Shown: positions 34,279 through 42,325 of the stretch, in pieces | Position numbering within the stretch: position 1 is the stretch's first letter | How the letters are laid out: each line of letters begins with the position of its first letter | From: Zetaproteobacteria bacterium | GTDB taxonomy: Bacteria; Pseudomonadota; Zetaproteobacteria; Mariprofundales; Mariprofundaceae | Direction of reading: 5' to 3' | DNA: 42,325 nucleotides | Assembly (NCBI GenBank): GCA_021545665.1 | Contig: JAJRTX010000139.1 | Span: 1 to 42,325 of the forward strand | Translations under genes and position numbers: made by a program | Notes under the pieces: generated by a model | The model's input: only the letters and a program-made list of their open reading frames with translations | Database searches by the model: none | What the model was told of the DNA's origin: nothing

Positions 34279-35289
34279 TTACATCACTCGTTTGGCAGGA
34301 GAAGTTTGAGCTTGTTTTGCCGATGCCAGGTCGATTTCCGGTTTGTGCAGGGCGAGGATGATTTCATCCATTTTATGGATGAGTTTCTTCATCCATTCGC
34401 CGCCCTTCGGGTCTTTGGCCAGCGCAACGGCAATATAGCGGCGGCCATCGTGTTCGATCAGGGCGCTGTCGGCATGGTAGCTGCGCCATGTGCCTGATTT
34501 GCGGTACATTTGTACATCCTGATAATCTGCTTGTAAGCCTTTGACAAACTTGTGGCTGATGCCCGGTCTGGAAAGGATATTTTTCATTTCATGCGAATAT
34601 TTGGGTGATACCAGCTGGCCGGTTTCCAGCAGATAATAATAGCGCGCTGTCTGCATTGCAGTAGCGCCATGAGAAAGATGGTGTAGTGGATCGCGATGGA
34701 AAGCCTGTCCACTGGCATACTCCTTGCCAACCCAGAGGCCACCATTGTAGTTCGGATCATAGAGCTTGTATTTCGGTGATTCAAGAACCTCATTGATATA
34801 ATTTCCGCCTACCTTCCTGATCATTTTCGTAGCGGCTTTGTTGGATGAATGGCGGATCATGTTGGTCATTGTTTTACGCAAATCATTATCCAGCGGCAGT
34901 TTTCCTTCGGCGATGCGTTCAAAAGCAGCCAGTAGAATTGCAATTTTGGGCAAACTGGCCGCATACATCATTTCATCACCGTTGACCTGTGCCATAGCCG
35001 GAGTGGAAGGATCGGTAATATCCACCAGTGCAACCGCAAGACGTTTGTCATGGATTGCCCTTGTCAGGTGCAGCGATGTAATACACTGCTCCAGCATTTG
35101 CTGCATCTTTGGATTAGCCTGTTCACGAACTACAGGATAAGTTTTTTTTATTGTCGTGATTTTATGACCACGCATAGGATGATGGGAATTTTCAACGGCT
35201 ACAGTTTTATGGGGAACCAGCATAAAAAACATTAGCCCGGTTATCAAACGGAACCATAGTTTTATTGCCAAACGTGATTTGCGTGCCAT
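34279..35289 (-). CDS. Class A beta-lactamase-like serine hydrolase
   Basis: This exported or membrane-anchored serine hydrolase of the penicillin-binding/class A beta-lactamase fold has 336 residues. The start at 35289 is preferred because GGAGGTGG is four bases upstream; 17 further codons are open before it. A signal-anchor helix covers about residues 10-25 (LWFRLITGLMFFMLV). The active-site motif is SLPK with Ser112 and Lys115. SSN (in IRHSSNKAATK) occupies the SDN position and KSG (YRKSGTWR) the KTG position. The canonical omega-loop glutamate is not obvious. True beta-lactamase activity is therefore uncertain, and a peptidoglycan-related hydrolase is as likely. Confidence 0.85.
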   Translation of the reverse strand: MARKSRLAIKLWFRLITGLMFFMLVPHKTVAVENSHHPMRGHKITTIKKTYPVVREQANPKMQQMLEQCITSLHLTRAIHDKRLAVALVDITDPSTPAMAQVNGDEMMYAASLPKIAILLAAFERIAEGKLPLDNDLRKTMTNMIRHSSNKAATKMIRKVGGNYINEVLESPKYKLYDPNYNGGLWVGKEYASGQAFHRDPLHHLSHGATAMQTARYYYLLETGQLVSPKYSHEMKNILSRPGISHKFVKGLQADYQDVQMYRKSGTWRSYHADSALIEHDGRRYIAVALAKDPKGGEWMKKLIHKMDEIILALHKPEIDLASAKQAQTSPAKRVM

Positions 35290-35454
35290 CTGACCACCTC
35301 CGCCAAACGATAGTCCTGACTGTGAAAACCACTCAAGCATACTCCCTGATGGTCTGTTTTGTCAAAGTATCTTAATCGGCTTCCTGGTCATTATTTATAA
35401 ACGTTCTCGAATTTTTGTAGTGCACCGGCATCTGATTGCTGTGGTTACACAGAT

Positions 35455-36954
35455 TCAGGGAAAAGAAGGCCACGAGCTGTTTGAGTTCAGGAACTGAATC
35501 CAGGGCTCGGTTGGACGCCGGTATTCGGACAGTTGCAAATCGAGCACACGGAGATCGGCATCTGAGATGTCGTTGGCGGAACTCTGGCGTTTGCCGATGC
35601 GATCCCTTAAAATATTTTCTTCGACATCCAGCCAGAAAAAATGGAAGGGGACATCGTACGTCTGCAGCAGATTGTGTGCCTGCTGGCGAGAATCCGGGTG
35701 TAGAAAGGTAGCATCCAGAATGACGGAAAAACCGGCAGTAAGTGCGGAGCGGGCATCGTCGAACATGGTCTTGTATGTATTGATATGCATTTCGCGGCTA
35801 TATAACTCCAGATCAGGGAAATCAGCAGCGATGCGTTTGCGGATAGCATCGCTTCGGATGATGATGGCCCGCTCTATGCCACAGCCCAGCAGGGCCAGAT
35901 GACTTTTGCCGCTGCCGGAGAGGCCGCCAATCACAAACAGTTCGGATTTTTTTGTACGGGTGTAAAGGGCAGCGAGATTGAAATATTGTTTTGCCTCCTT
36001 GAATTGCTGGCTTCGCTGATTTTTATCTGTGAATTCAGTGGCCAGCAGAGTAGCCACCTTGCCGCGCACAGTGGCGCGATAGAACAGGTATAGATTTAGC
36101 AGGCTGAGGCCGGAATAATCGCCTGTTTGCTCCAGATAACGGGACAGGAAACGAAAACCCAGATCAGGGCGCCCGTGCGCATCACAATCCATGAGCAGAA
36201 AGGCGGCATCATTCATGGTGTCGATTATGCGGAATTCATCACTGAATTCGATGCAGTCAAAAATGCAGGGTGTGTTATTGATCAGGGTGATATTTTTCAG
36301 ATGCAGGTCGCCATGGCAGGGGCGAATAAAGCCATCGTGTTGTCGTTTGAGCAGGTTTTCATTTTGGCGCGACAGTTCATCTCTGGCGAAGTCTCTGAGT
36401 TCAGCTATTGTGCGCTCGTTCAGCGCATCATTTATATACTCTGCGGCGACATCCAGATTGGTGCGGATATGGTCAGCGAGCATTTGTGGCTGGCCGAATT
36501 GTGATGTGCTGTGTTGTTCAATATGGAAGCGGGCAGTGCTTTCGGCCAGTTGATCCATCCATACCGGGTCGAACTGATCGTTTTTCAGGCGTTGATCCAG
36601 CAGGCCGGATTGATCGAACTGGCGCATCTTCAGGCAGTAATCGAGTACATCTCCCGAGCCGTCTAGTTTGTACATTTTGCCCTGTTGGCATAGGGGCAGT
36701 ACATCGAGATATATATCATTTGTCAGACGGCGGTTAAGTGTTAATTCCTGTTCACAGTAAAACTTACGATTGGCCAAGGTCGAAAAATCCAGAAAATCCA
36801 GATTCAGTGGTTTTTTCAGTTTATAAGCATAGTGACCGGTCAGAAATATCCATGAAATATGCGTTTGCATCATGATGATCTTCCCGACCGGGTGTGGATA
36901 TGTTTCAGGGTGATATAGAGCCTGAATGTGCGCGGGCAGGGGTGACTGGTTCAT
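35455..36954 (-). CDS. Bifunctional aminoglycoside-phosphotransferase-like / P-loop kinase fusion protein
   Basis: This cytoplasmic two-domain protein is about 499 residues from the internal Met at 36954 (seven more codons are open upstream). The first 325 residues resemble an APH/choline-kinase fold with the catalytic CHGDLHLKN (about 213-221) and IFDCIEFSDEFRIIDTMND metal-binding segment. The remaining part is an AAA_33-type kinase with Walker A GGLSGSGKS (about 343-351), IRSDAIRKRI and a DATFLHPDSR segment. Such fusions are common in proteobacteria and have no defined substrate. A 13-G tract lies 152 bases upstream of the start. Confidence 0.87.
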   Translation of the reverse strand: MNQSPLPAHIQALYHPETYPHPVGKIIMMQTHISWIFLTGHYAYKLKKPLNLDFLDFSTLANRKFYCEQELTLNRRLTNDIYLDVLPLCQQGKMYKLDGSGDVLDYCLKMRQFDQSGLLDQRLKNDQFDPVWMDQLAESTARFHIEQHSTSQFGQPQMLADHIRTNLDVAAEYINDALNERTIAELRDFARDELSRQNENLLKRQHDGFIRPCHGDLHLKNITLINNTPCIFDCIEFSDEFRIIDTMNDAAFLLMDCDAHGRPDLGFRFLSRYLEQTGDYSGLSLLNLYLFYRATVRGKVATLLATEFTDKNQRSQQFKEAKQYFNLAALYTRTKKSELFVIGGLSGSGKSHLALLGCGIERAIIIRSDAIRKRIAADFPDLELYSREMHINTYKTMFDDARSALTAGFSVILDATFLHPDSRQQAHNLLQTYDVPFHFFWLDVEENILRDRIGKRQSSANDISDADLRVLDLQLSEYRRPTEPWIQFLNSNSSWPSFP

Positions 36955-37105
36955 GGTATTGCAAGGATAGTCCACTTGATTAACGATTTCTATCGCGTCC
37001 TGGTTGAGAATAAGCTTAGCGCTTCCATATGAGCGGGTTCTCCTCCCTCTTTGACGGCAAATAAGGAACAGACATGTGCAAATCCCGTTTGGTCTCGGCT
37101 ATGTC

Positions 37106-37118
37106 GGGGGGGGGGGGG
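37106..37118. repeat. Homopolymeric tract of 13 G residues
   Basis: Thirteen consecutive G residues on the plus strand (C on the minus strand) stand in the spacer between the CBS gene and the kinase-fusion gene, upstream of the latter. Tracts of this length are prone to slippage. Confidence 0.9.
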
Positions 37119-37129
37119 ATGTTTTGTAA

Positions 37130-37172
37130 AAGAACAGGCCCCGACAAAATGTCAGAGCCTGATTTGGGCATC
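37130..37172 (-). terminator. Probable intrinsic terminator after the CBS-domain gene
   Basis: Read on the minus strand, AGGCTCTGACA pairs with TGTCGGGGCCT (internal mismatches in the middle) and is followed by TTCTTTT. It begins about 20 bases after the CBS-gene stop codon. Confidence 0.6.
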
Positions 37173-37186
37173 AGTTTTTGAAAGAC

Positions 37187-37636
37187 TTAGCTGAGCGTAA
37201 TAAACATGCCCCGGTTAATATCACCAATACTGACCATGCCTATCAGCTTGTTATCATCAACAACCGGCAAACGGCGCAGGTTTTTCAGACCCATATAGGA
37301 TGCAGCTTTAAGAACAGGCGTGGCTGAGTCCACTGTCATGGGGTTGGGTGTCATCACATCCTTTACCTTCATGCACATGACACGTTTATAATTTTCTTCC
37401 ATCTCTACAAAGTCGCGCCCGTGCTGGCTGTCATGCACATATTCACCAAAATTTGGATACAGTGGCAGCATTGAATCGCGTATTGCAATGATACCAATCA
37501 GTTTACTATTATCATCGTCATCAACAACAGGTAATGAGCCACAGCGGCGCATGACCATTTTTTGAACGGCCTCATGCAGACTGTCTCCCTGTTTGCAGTA
37601 GAGTCCGCCATATGTCATGACATCAGAAACTTTCAT
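37187..37636 (-). CDS. CBS-domain pair protein
   Basis: This 149-residue protein has two CBS domains and no other module. The first runs from MKVSDVMTYGGLYCKQGDSLHEAV to KLIGIIAIRDSMLP. The second runs from VKDVMTPNPMTVDSATPVLKAASYM to KLIGMVSIGDINRG. A linker of about 25 residues (NFGEYVHDSQHGRDFVEMEENY) separates them. CBS pairs usually bind adenosine nucleotides, and the target is unknown. It is monocistronic, with a terminator downstream and GGAGG about 7 bases before the ATG on the minus strand. It is distinct from the CBS protein at 4195-4602. Confidence 0.88.
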   Translation of the reverse strand: MKVSDVMTYGGLYCKQGDSLHEAVQKMVMRRCGSLPVVDDDDNSKLIGIIAIRDSMLPLYPNFGEYVHDSQHGRDFVEMEENYKRVMCMKVKDVMTPNPMTVDSATPVLKAASYMGLKNLRRLPVVDDNKLIGMVSIGDINRGMFITLS

Positions 37637-37851
37637 GATTCCTCCTTAAGTTGCTTAAACTTGAGTGGTATAGCGTCACACTCGTACAAGAACAGGCGCA
37701 ACTATACATATTGTGCCAATTATGTGCATGCAATATTGTCTGCTTTCTCCGATGAATGATGGTTGACAGTCCGGGATGGATGGGTATGGTTCCGCGCCTC
37801 ATCTAAATGCGCAGCCGTAACTTATTAAATGCCGCTGTAAGGAGTAAAAAA

Positions 37852-38115
37852 TTGGCAAATCATGCATCTTCATTAAAACGCGCCCGTCAGGACGAAAAAA
37901 AACGTGTACAGAACCGTGGACAGAAATCCGCAATGCGTACGGAAATCAAAAAAGTATTGGCTGCAGTAGATGCCGGTGACAAAGACACTGCTGCTGTTGC
38001 ACTGAAGAAAGCAACATCCTTGCTTGATCGTGCCGGACGCAAACATCATATTCATCCGAGTCAGGCTTCCCGTAGCGTTTCCCGACTGAATGCGCGAGTG
38101 AAAGCCATTTCCTGA
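37852..38115 (+). CDS. rpsT: 30S ribosomal protein S20, UUG start
   Basis: S20 binds 16S rRNA early in small-subunit assembly. The 87-residue protein starts ANHASSLKRARQDEKKR after the initiator, continues with QKSAMRTEIKKVLAAVDAGDKD, and ends HHIHPSQASRSVSRLNARVKAIS, the standard family pattern. The only sensible start is TTG at 37852, with AAGGAG at 37839-37844 and 7-base spacing. An ATG 15 codons earlier would add residues absent from S20. E. coli rpsT also uses UUG, which is tied to autogenous control, so the rare start may be functional here as well. Confidence 0.96.
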   Translation: MANHASSLKRARQDEKKRVQNRGQKSAMRTEIKKVLAAVDAGDKDTAAVALKKATSLLDRAGRKHHIHPSQASRSVSRLNARVKAIS

Positions 38116-38136
38116 TTTCAGAAGCTTTTTATTCTC

Positions 38137-38169
38137 AACCCGTCTGGCCCTGGCCCGGCGGGTTTTTTT
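38137..38169 (+). terminator. Intrinsic terminator after rpsT
   Basis: AACCCG pairs with CGGGTT, with an inner GGCC/GGCC-rich part in the loop. Seven T residues follow, about 20 bases after the rpsT stop codon. Confidence 0.85.
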
Positions 38170-38259
38170 ATGCCGGTTTTGCAAGTGGCTCTATAGACAG
38201 AAATACAGACATGTTTATCACAGATGCTACACTCATGGCATGGAGACAGGGCGTTTGAA

Positions 38260-38586
38260 ATGAAAAAGGTAAATAATATATATAGTGAAATCCCCGAAAA
38301 GTTGCCAAAGGAGTTAATTGAAGAAATTGTCGATGGGGAACAGTTTCGTATTGAGCGGATAGTTTCCAAAGGACATGCCTCACCTCCAGGGTTTTGGTAC
38401 GATCAGGAAAATGACGAGTGGGTAATCCTTCTTGCAGGGGCGGCGCGACTGTTGTTTGCAGATTGTGAAAAGCCAGTGTCACTCAAATCCGGTGATTACA
38501 TATTTATTCCTGCACACAGCAGGCATCGGGTGGAATGGACTCATCCCGATCAGCAAACTATCTGGCTGGCTGTTATTATTAGCTGA
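38260..38586 (+). CDS. Small cupin-domain protein
   Basis: This is a single-cupin protein of about 108 residues from the ATG at 38260 (an ATG at 38224 is also in frame). Cupin motif 1 is recognisable as GHASPPGFWYDQENDEWVILLAGAARLLF, with an acidic/histidine-poor metal site. Motif 2 is GDYIFIPAHSRHRVEWT, with a HxxH-like pair of histidines. Such proteins bind a metal or a small ligand, and the function is not predictable. It lies between rpsT and the glycosylase gene, convergent with the latter and almost abutting it (stop codons adjacent). Confidence 0.8.
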   Translation: MKKVNNIYSEIPEKLPKELIEEIVDGEQFRIERIVSKGHASPPGFWYDQENDEWVILLAGAARLLFADCEKPVSLKSGDYIFIPAHSRHRVEWTHPDQQTIWLAVIIS

Positions 38587-39258
38587 TTAACCGATTGAAA
38601 ATGCCGCGATTTTGCTCAGATGTGTATAGGGGAGTCGCGTTTGCTCATGCCACTGGTTAAATGCTTCCTGTATGCGTGTCAGATCACGTTTTCTATTCGG
38701 AGAAGCATTGATTTCCACGCCACTGTTTTGCAGGCAGCGAACCACATCAGGAGCCAGAACAAAAGTGTCTTTGCCGATATTTCGCAGAAATCTTGGCCCG
38801 GTATTGCCACCAAGGCGTGAACCACGTTTTTTTAATACCGCAAACAGACCAATCAGATCAGATGTGGGCCAGTCAGCGATAAAATGGCTGAAGCTGCCAT
38901 GCTCAAGCGCAATATCCTCAATGAACTGTGCATTGGTACGCACAGCCCTGATATTTTGCTGTCTGCGCACAATGCGTGTATCCCTGCCTATGTCTTCCCA
39001 ATCATCGGCTTGCAGGCCCAGGATGGTATTGGGGTCGAAACCATGAAACACCTCTTCAAACCCCGACCATTTCTGATTGATTACACGCCAGACAAAACCG
39101 GCCTGAAACAGACAGCGGCTCATCTCAGCCAGAAACCGGCTCTCATCCAGTGCTGCGATTATTTCAGGATTCTGTATCCGGGGTAACAGCTTTTTTAACG
39201 CTTCTTCACCGCCCTTGTTCCGGACAGCCTGCTGATAAATGGAATCGAATGATTTCAT
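38587..39258 (-). CDS. DNA-3-methyladenine glycosylase I family protein (Tag-like)
   Basis: This helix-hairpin-helix-superfamily base excision enzyme would remove 3-methyladenine from DNA. The 223-residue protein shows the Adenine_glyco pattern: FLAEMSRCLFQAGFVWRVINQKWSGFEEVFHGFDPNTI, IVRRQQNIRAVRTNAQFI, and GGNTGPRFLRNIGKDTFVLAPDVVRCL. It is about 35 residues longer than E. coli Tag and lacks its N-terminal zinc-binding Cys/His pair, so it belongs to a diverged Tag-like branch. It follows polA by 12 bases, which makes a short DNA repair operon. Confidence 0.85.
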   Translation of the reverse strand: MKSFDSIYQQAVRNKGGEEALKKLLPRIQNPEIIAALDESRFLAEMSRCLFQAGFVWRVINQKWSGFEEVFHGFDPNTILGLQADDWEDIGRDTRIVRRQQNIRAVRTNAQFIEDIALEHGSFSHFIADWPTSDLIGLFAVLKKRGSRLGGNTGPRFLRNIGKDTFVLAPDVVRCLQNSGVEINASPNRKRDLTRIQEAFNQWHEQTRLPYTHLSKIAAFSIG

Positions 39259-39270
39259 CAGAATAACGGT

Positions 39271-42015
39271 TTAGAGTTGGTGTGCATCGAACCAGCTATT
39301 ACCGGAACCGATATCGACGGTCAGCGGGACACGCAGTGTCACGGCGGACTCCATAGTCTCACGCATGATATTGGAGACAGCTTCAAGCTGATCTTTCGGA
39401 GCTTCTACGATTAATTCATCATGCACCTGTAATGTGATGGCAGCTTCCGGAGCCTCTGTGCGCAACCGCGTATGCAGGTTGATCATGGCAACCTTGATAA
39501 TGTCAGCAGCTGAGCCCTGTAGCGGCGCATTGATGGCTGTGCGCTCGGCATAAGCGCGGTGCATGCCGTTCTTGCTATTGATTTCGGGCACATAAACCCG
39601 ATGCCCGAGCAGGGTTTCAACAAAGCCTTGTTCACGAGCTTTCTCCAGTGTTTCATCCATAAACATACGTACCGTCGGGTAGCGGGCAAAATAGGATTCG
39701 ATAAACTCTGCTGCTTCTGTACGGCTCACGCCCAGTTGTTTGGCCAGGCCGAAGGCACTCATGCCATAGAGTATGCCAAAATTGATAATCTTGGCAGAAC
39801 GCCGCATTTCACCCGTGACATCGGCCTGATCAATCTGATTGACGGCAGCGGCTGTTGCAGCATGAATATCTCCGCCATCGGCAAAAGCTTTGATGAGCAC
39901 TTCATCCTGCGAAAAATGTGCCATCAGCCGCAGTTCAATCTGCGAATAGTCGGCAGCAATCAGCACGTTTCCCTGTTCGGCAATGAAGGCCTTGCGGATT
40001 TCACGTCCTTCGGCACTGCGGATCGGAATGTTCTGTAAATTCGGCTCAGAGGAAGAGAGCCGACCGGTGGTGGTGATGGCCTGATTGAATGAGGTGTGAA
40101 CGCGCCCGGTATCGCGGTGGATCAGCTTTGGCAGGGCATCGGTATAGGTGGATTTCAGCTTGTTCAGCTGGCGCACCTGTAGAATCAGCCGTGGCACCTC
40201 GTGTTCATCAGCAAGTTTTTCCAGCACTTCCTGACCTGTAGCCCATTGTCCTGATTTGGTTTTCTTGCCGCCTGTAATGCCCAGTGTTTCAAACAGCAAC
40301 ACGCCCAGCTGTTTGGGAGACTGGATATTGAATTCTTCACCTGCTGCGGCATGGATCGCGGCTTCCAGTTCCATAATTCGCTCACCGAAATGTGTAGATA
40401 ATTCACCCAGCTTGGCTGCATCAATGCGCGTTCCATACCATTCCATATCAGCCAGCACAGATGCCAGCGGTAATTCGATTTCATCATGCCGGTTCAATCT
40501 GTTTTCAGCTGCCAGTTTTTCTTTGAGCAGTGTTGTCAGGCGGAGAGCGATTTCTGCATCTTCTGAAGCGTAAGGCAGTGCAATATCAACCGCCACCTGA
40601 TCAAAACCGATCTGCTTGGCGCCTTTACCGGCCACTTCTTCATATGTGATACATTGATGGCCCAGATAATCCTCAGCCACTGTATCCATTTTGGGTGGAT
40701 ATTTAGCAGGATACAGGCAGTAAGCCAGCAGCATGGAATCGGCAACGATGCCAGCCAGTTCAATACCAGCCCGACGCAATACCTGCGCATCATATTTCAG
40801 ATTATGGCCGCATTTGGCCTTGTTCGCATTTTCAAGAATAGGTTGCAGGGCAGCCAGAACCTGCTCCCTTGGCAGTTGGTTCGGTGTCGGGGTCAGCAGA
40901 TCAGCAGCGCGGTGGCCGACCGGCACATAATAGCCAACACTTGCTTTGACAGAGAATGACAGGCCGACAATTTCTGCATCATGGGTTTTTAGTGAAGTAG
41001 TTTCCGTATCCAGCGCAATCAATTCGGCGCTGTTCAATGTCTCAATCAATTGCGAAAGTCCAGCTTCGTCATCAACCAGAATATCGGTGCGTGGCGTGTC
41101 TGTTGGTTCAGGTTTCGTTTTCACTACCGGCTCAGAAACGATTGCAGCTGGTTTGGATTTATTGCCATCATCCAGCTCAGTCAGAAAGCGGCGGAATTCG
41201 AGACGACTGAATATGTCTTTTAAATGCTCTCGGTCTGTGTCCTGAACAGCCAGTGCATCCAAACTTATTCCCACCGGTGTCTGATAGTCCAGCGCCACCA
41301 GTTTGTAGGACAGGCGTGCATCATCGGCATATTCAATCAGGTTTTCACGACGTTTGTTCTGTTTAACTTCGGAGGCATGAGTCAGAACACCCTCCAGATC
41401 ACCATAAGCATCCAGTAGCAAAACCGCTGTTTTCGGGCCGATACCGGGCACGCCCGGAATGTTGTCAGCCGAATCACCGGCCAGCGCCAGCAGATCCTGA
41501 ATGCGTTCTGGCCCGACTCCCCAACGCTCTTTTACCTCTTCGATGCCGTATTCCCTGCGTTTCATCGTATCGAGCATCCACACCCGTTCATTGACCAGTT
41601 GCATTAAATCCTTGTCGGTGGAAACGATGGTGACATCCCAGCCACGCTTATCTGCCTGAGTTGCCAGCGTGGCAATCACATCATCCGCTTCGTAGTTCTC
41701 GATGCAGATACGGTTGAGTTTAAAAGCATCGGTAATATCGTGTATCGGTTTCCACTGTGGCACCAGTTCTTCCGGCATCGGCGGGCGGTGTGCTTTATAA
41801 TCGGCATACATCTTATTGCGGAAGGTGCCGCCTTTCGGATCGAAGGCAACGGCCACATGCGTAGGGCTCAGCTCTTTCAAAATGCTGCGCAACATCTGCA
41901 CATACCCGAACACGGCATTGGTCGGTTCGCCTTTCGAGTTGGTCAGATTATGTCGCACAGCATGAAAAGCGCGAAAAACATAGTTGGGTCCATCAATCAG
42001 AACTAAATGCGGCAT
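39271..42015 (-). CDS. polA: DNA polymerase I
   Basis: PolA fills repair gaps and removes Okazaki primers. The 914-residue protein has all three domains. The N-terminal 5'-3' exonuclease shows LIDGPNYVFRAFHA, GDSADNIPGVPGIGPKTA. The 3'-5' exonuclease keeps its acidic residues in IALDTETTSLKTHDAEIVGLS and HNLKYDAQVL. The polymerase has motif A DYSQIELRLMAH, motif B RRSAKIINFGILYGMS and motif C QVHDELIVEAP. The proofreading DxE is intact, unlike in Taq. It precedes the Tag-like gene and is transcribed away from the antitoxin gene at 42107. Confidence 0.97.
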   Translation of the reverse strand: MPHLVLIDGPNYVFRAFHAVRHNLTNSKGEPTNAVFGYVQMLRSILKELSPTHVAVAFDPKGGTFRNKMYADYKAHRPPMPEELVPQWKPIHDITDAFKLNRICIENYEADDVIATLATQADKRGWDVTIVSTDKDLMQLVNERVWMLDTMKRREYGIEEVKERWGVGPERIQDLLALAGDSADNIPGVPGIGPKTAVLLLDAYGDLEGVLTHASEVKQNKRRENLIEYADDARLSYKLVALDYQTPVGISLDALAVQDTDREHLKDIFSRLEFRRFLTELDDGNKSKPAAIVSEPVVKTKPEPTDTPRTDILVDDEAGLSQLIETLNSAELIALDTETTSLKTHDAEIVGLSFSVKASVGYYVPVGHRAADLLTPTPNQLPREQVLAALQPILENANKAKCGHNLKYDAQVLRRAGIELAGIVADSMLLAYCLYPAKYPPKMDTVAEDYLGHQCITYEEVAGKGAKQIGFDQVAVDIALPYASEDAEIALRLTTLLKEKLAAENRLNRHDEIELPLASVLADMEWYGTRIDAAKLGELSTHFGERIMELEAAIHAAAGEEFNIQSPKQLGVLLFETLGITGGKKTKSGQWATGQEVLEKLADEHEVPRLILQVRQLNKLKSTYTDALPKLIHRDTGRVHTSFNQAITTTGRLSSSEPNLQNIPIRSAEGREIRKAFIAEQGNVLIAADYSQIELRLMAHFSQDEVLIKAFADGGDIHAATAAAVNQIDQADVTGEMRRSAKIINFGILYGMSAFGLAKQLGVSRTEAAEFIESYFARYPTVRMFMDETLEKAREQGFVETLLGHRVYVPEINSKNGMHRAYAERTAINAPLQGSAADIIKVAMINLHTRLRTEAPEAAITLQVHDELIVEAPKDQLEAVSNIMRETMESAVTLRVPLTVDIGSGNSWFDAHQL

Positions 42016-42079
42016 AGCCGCAGCCTGCCTTGCCTGTGCTCCCGGTCAAAGTTGTTTTATTTTTCAGAAGCAGATAGCG

Positions 42080-42096
42080 TACCAAATATTGTACAA
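42080..42096 (+). promoter_or_regulatory. Candidate operator upstream of the antitoxin gene
   Basis: GTACCAAATATTGTAC is an imperfect 16-base palindrome about 10 bases before the antitoxin start codon. It is a plausible autorepressor site for a Phd/YefM-type antitoxin. Confidence 0.4.
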
Positions 42097-42106
42097 GGAG
42101 ATTGAA

Positions 42107-42325
42107 ATGACTCATGTGAGTGTCAGTGAATTACGCGGAAATTTAAAAACAGTACTTGATCAGGTGAATGAAAACCATGAGCAGGTGTTGGTGACTCGCC
42201 CTAATGGTCAGGCGGTGATGCTAGTGGACGCGGACGACTACGAAAGCCTGATAGAAACCGTGCATCTGGTGCGCGTTCCGGCCAATGCAGAGCGTTTACT
42301 GAAAGGTGCTGAGCAGTATCGACAG
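42107..42325 (+). CDS. Phd/YefM-type antitoxin, 3' end cut by window edge
   Basis: This is the DNA-binding antitoxin of a type II toxin-antitoxin pair, with 73 codons present and open to the window edge. The N-terminal MTHVSVSELRGNLKTVLDQVNENHEQVLVTRPNG and AVMLVDADDYESLIET segments follow the Phd/YefM fold closely. ATG 42107 has AAGGAG six bases upstream. A toxin gene (RelE/YoeB or Doc type) would be expected directly downstream, outside the window. The remaining C-terminal part, which neutralises the toxin, begins after YESLIETVHL. Confidence 0.9.
   Translation, partial: MTHVSVSELRGNLKTVLDQVNENHEQVLVTRPNGQAVMLVDADDYESLIETVHLVRVPANAERLLKGAEQYRQ

Noticed and set aside
34279..35289. A functional antibiotic-resistance beta-lactamase
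   Set aside because: SxxK, SxN and KxG motifs are present, but the omega-loop glutamate is not obvious and the context is not a resistance locus; called only as a beta-lactamase-like hydrolase.

Overview
The window reads as chromosomal DNA of a Gram-negative bacterium of moderate GC content. It carries an outer-membrane lipid transport operon (mlaFEDC plus a YhdP-like protein), periplasmic DsbC, proteobacterial polA, rpsT with a UUG start, and a degenerate two-partner-secretion outer-membrane barrel. The combination of a threonine-synthase/sulfur-carrier/NIL/cysK/ThiF/sulfite-reductase cluster with arsS-arsM and a DUF1538 pair with P-II reminds me of iron-oxidising Zetaproteobacteria such as Mariprofundus. 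That placement is inference, because no rRNA is present. No tRNA, rRNA or CRISPR array was seen.

Layout. 1-2159 (minus): a YbdK-type carboxylate-amine ligase overlapping a truncated M20 amidohydrolase. 2280-5419 (plus): two DUF1538 membrane proteins, a P-II-like protein, a CBS protein and a DUF218 (YdcF/ElyC-like) protein, followed by a small CopD-like membrane protein to 6079. 6080-7084: a gene-poor stretch holding the 3' remnant of a TpsB-type barrel gene. 7085-10107 (plus): mnmA, then the arsenosugar pair arsS and arsM. 10155-10926: a decayed IS5-type transposase. 11006-12966 (minus): rph, rdgB and a family-5 uracil-DNA glycosylase. 13139-13849 (minus): dsbC.

13996-25563 (plus) is the centrepiece. 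A promoter, a SAM-I (S-box) riboswitch and an intrinsic terminator precede a sulfur-assimilation operon. Its genes are a threonine synthase homologue, a MoaD/ThiS carrier ending Gly-Gly-Cys, a NIL-domain protein, cysK, a MoeB/ThiF adenylyltransferase, a sulfite reductase fused to a TusA domain, a radical SAM domain fused to an SLC13 anion permease, cysD and cysN. Together they could import sulfate, activate it, reduce sulfite, load sulfur on a carrier protein and pass it to PLP enzymes. SAM control of the threonine synthase homologue suggests it may feed homocysteine/methionine synthesis. Five gaps between these genes hold a distinct hairpin or palindromic element.

25631-31485 (minus): mlaF, mlaE, mlaD, mlaC and a 1026-residue YhdP/AsmA-like protein. 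31789-32709 (plus): ilvE with a strong terminator. 32806-34218: a segment bounded by similar inverted repeats, holding a short MITE-like element, a DUF374 acyltransferase gene and the 3' end of an IS1182-like transposase. 34279-37636 (minus): a class-A-beta-lactamase-like serine hydrolase, an APH-kinase fusion, a 13-G tract and a CBS-pair protein. 37852-38115 (plus): rpsT. 38260-38586 (plus): a cupin. 38587-42015 (minus): polA and a Tag-type glycosylase. 42107-end (plus): the start of a Phd/YefM-type antitoxin gene.
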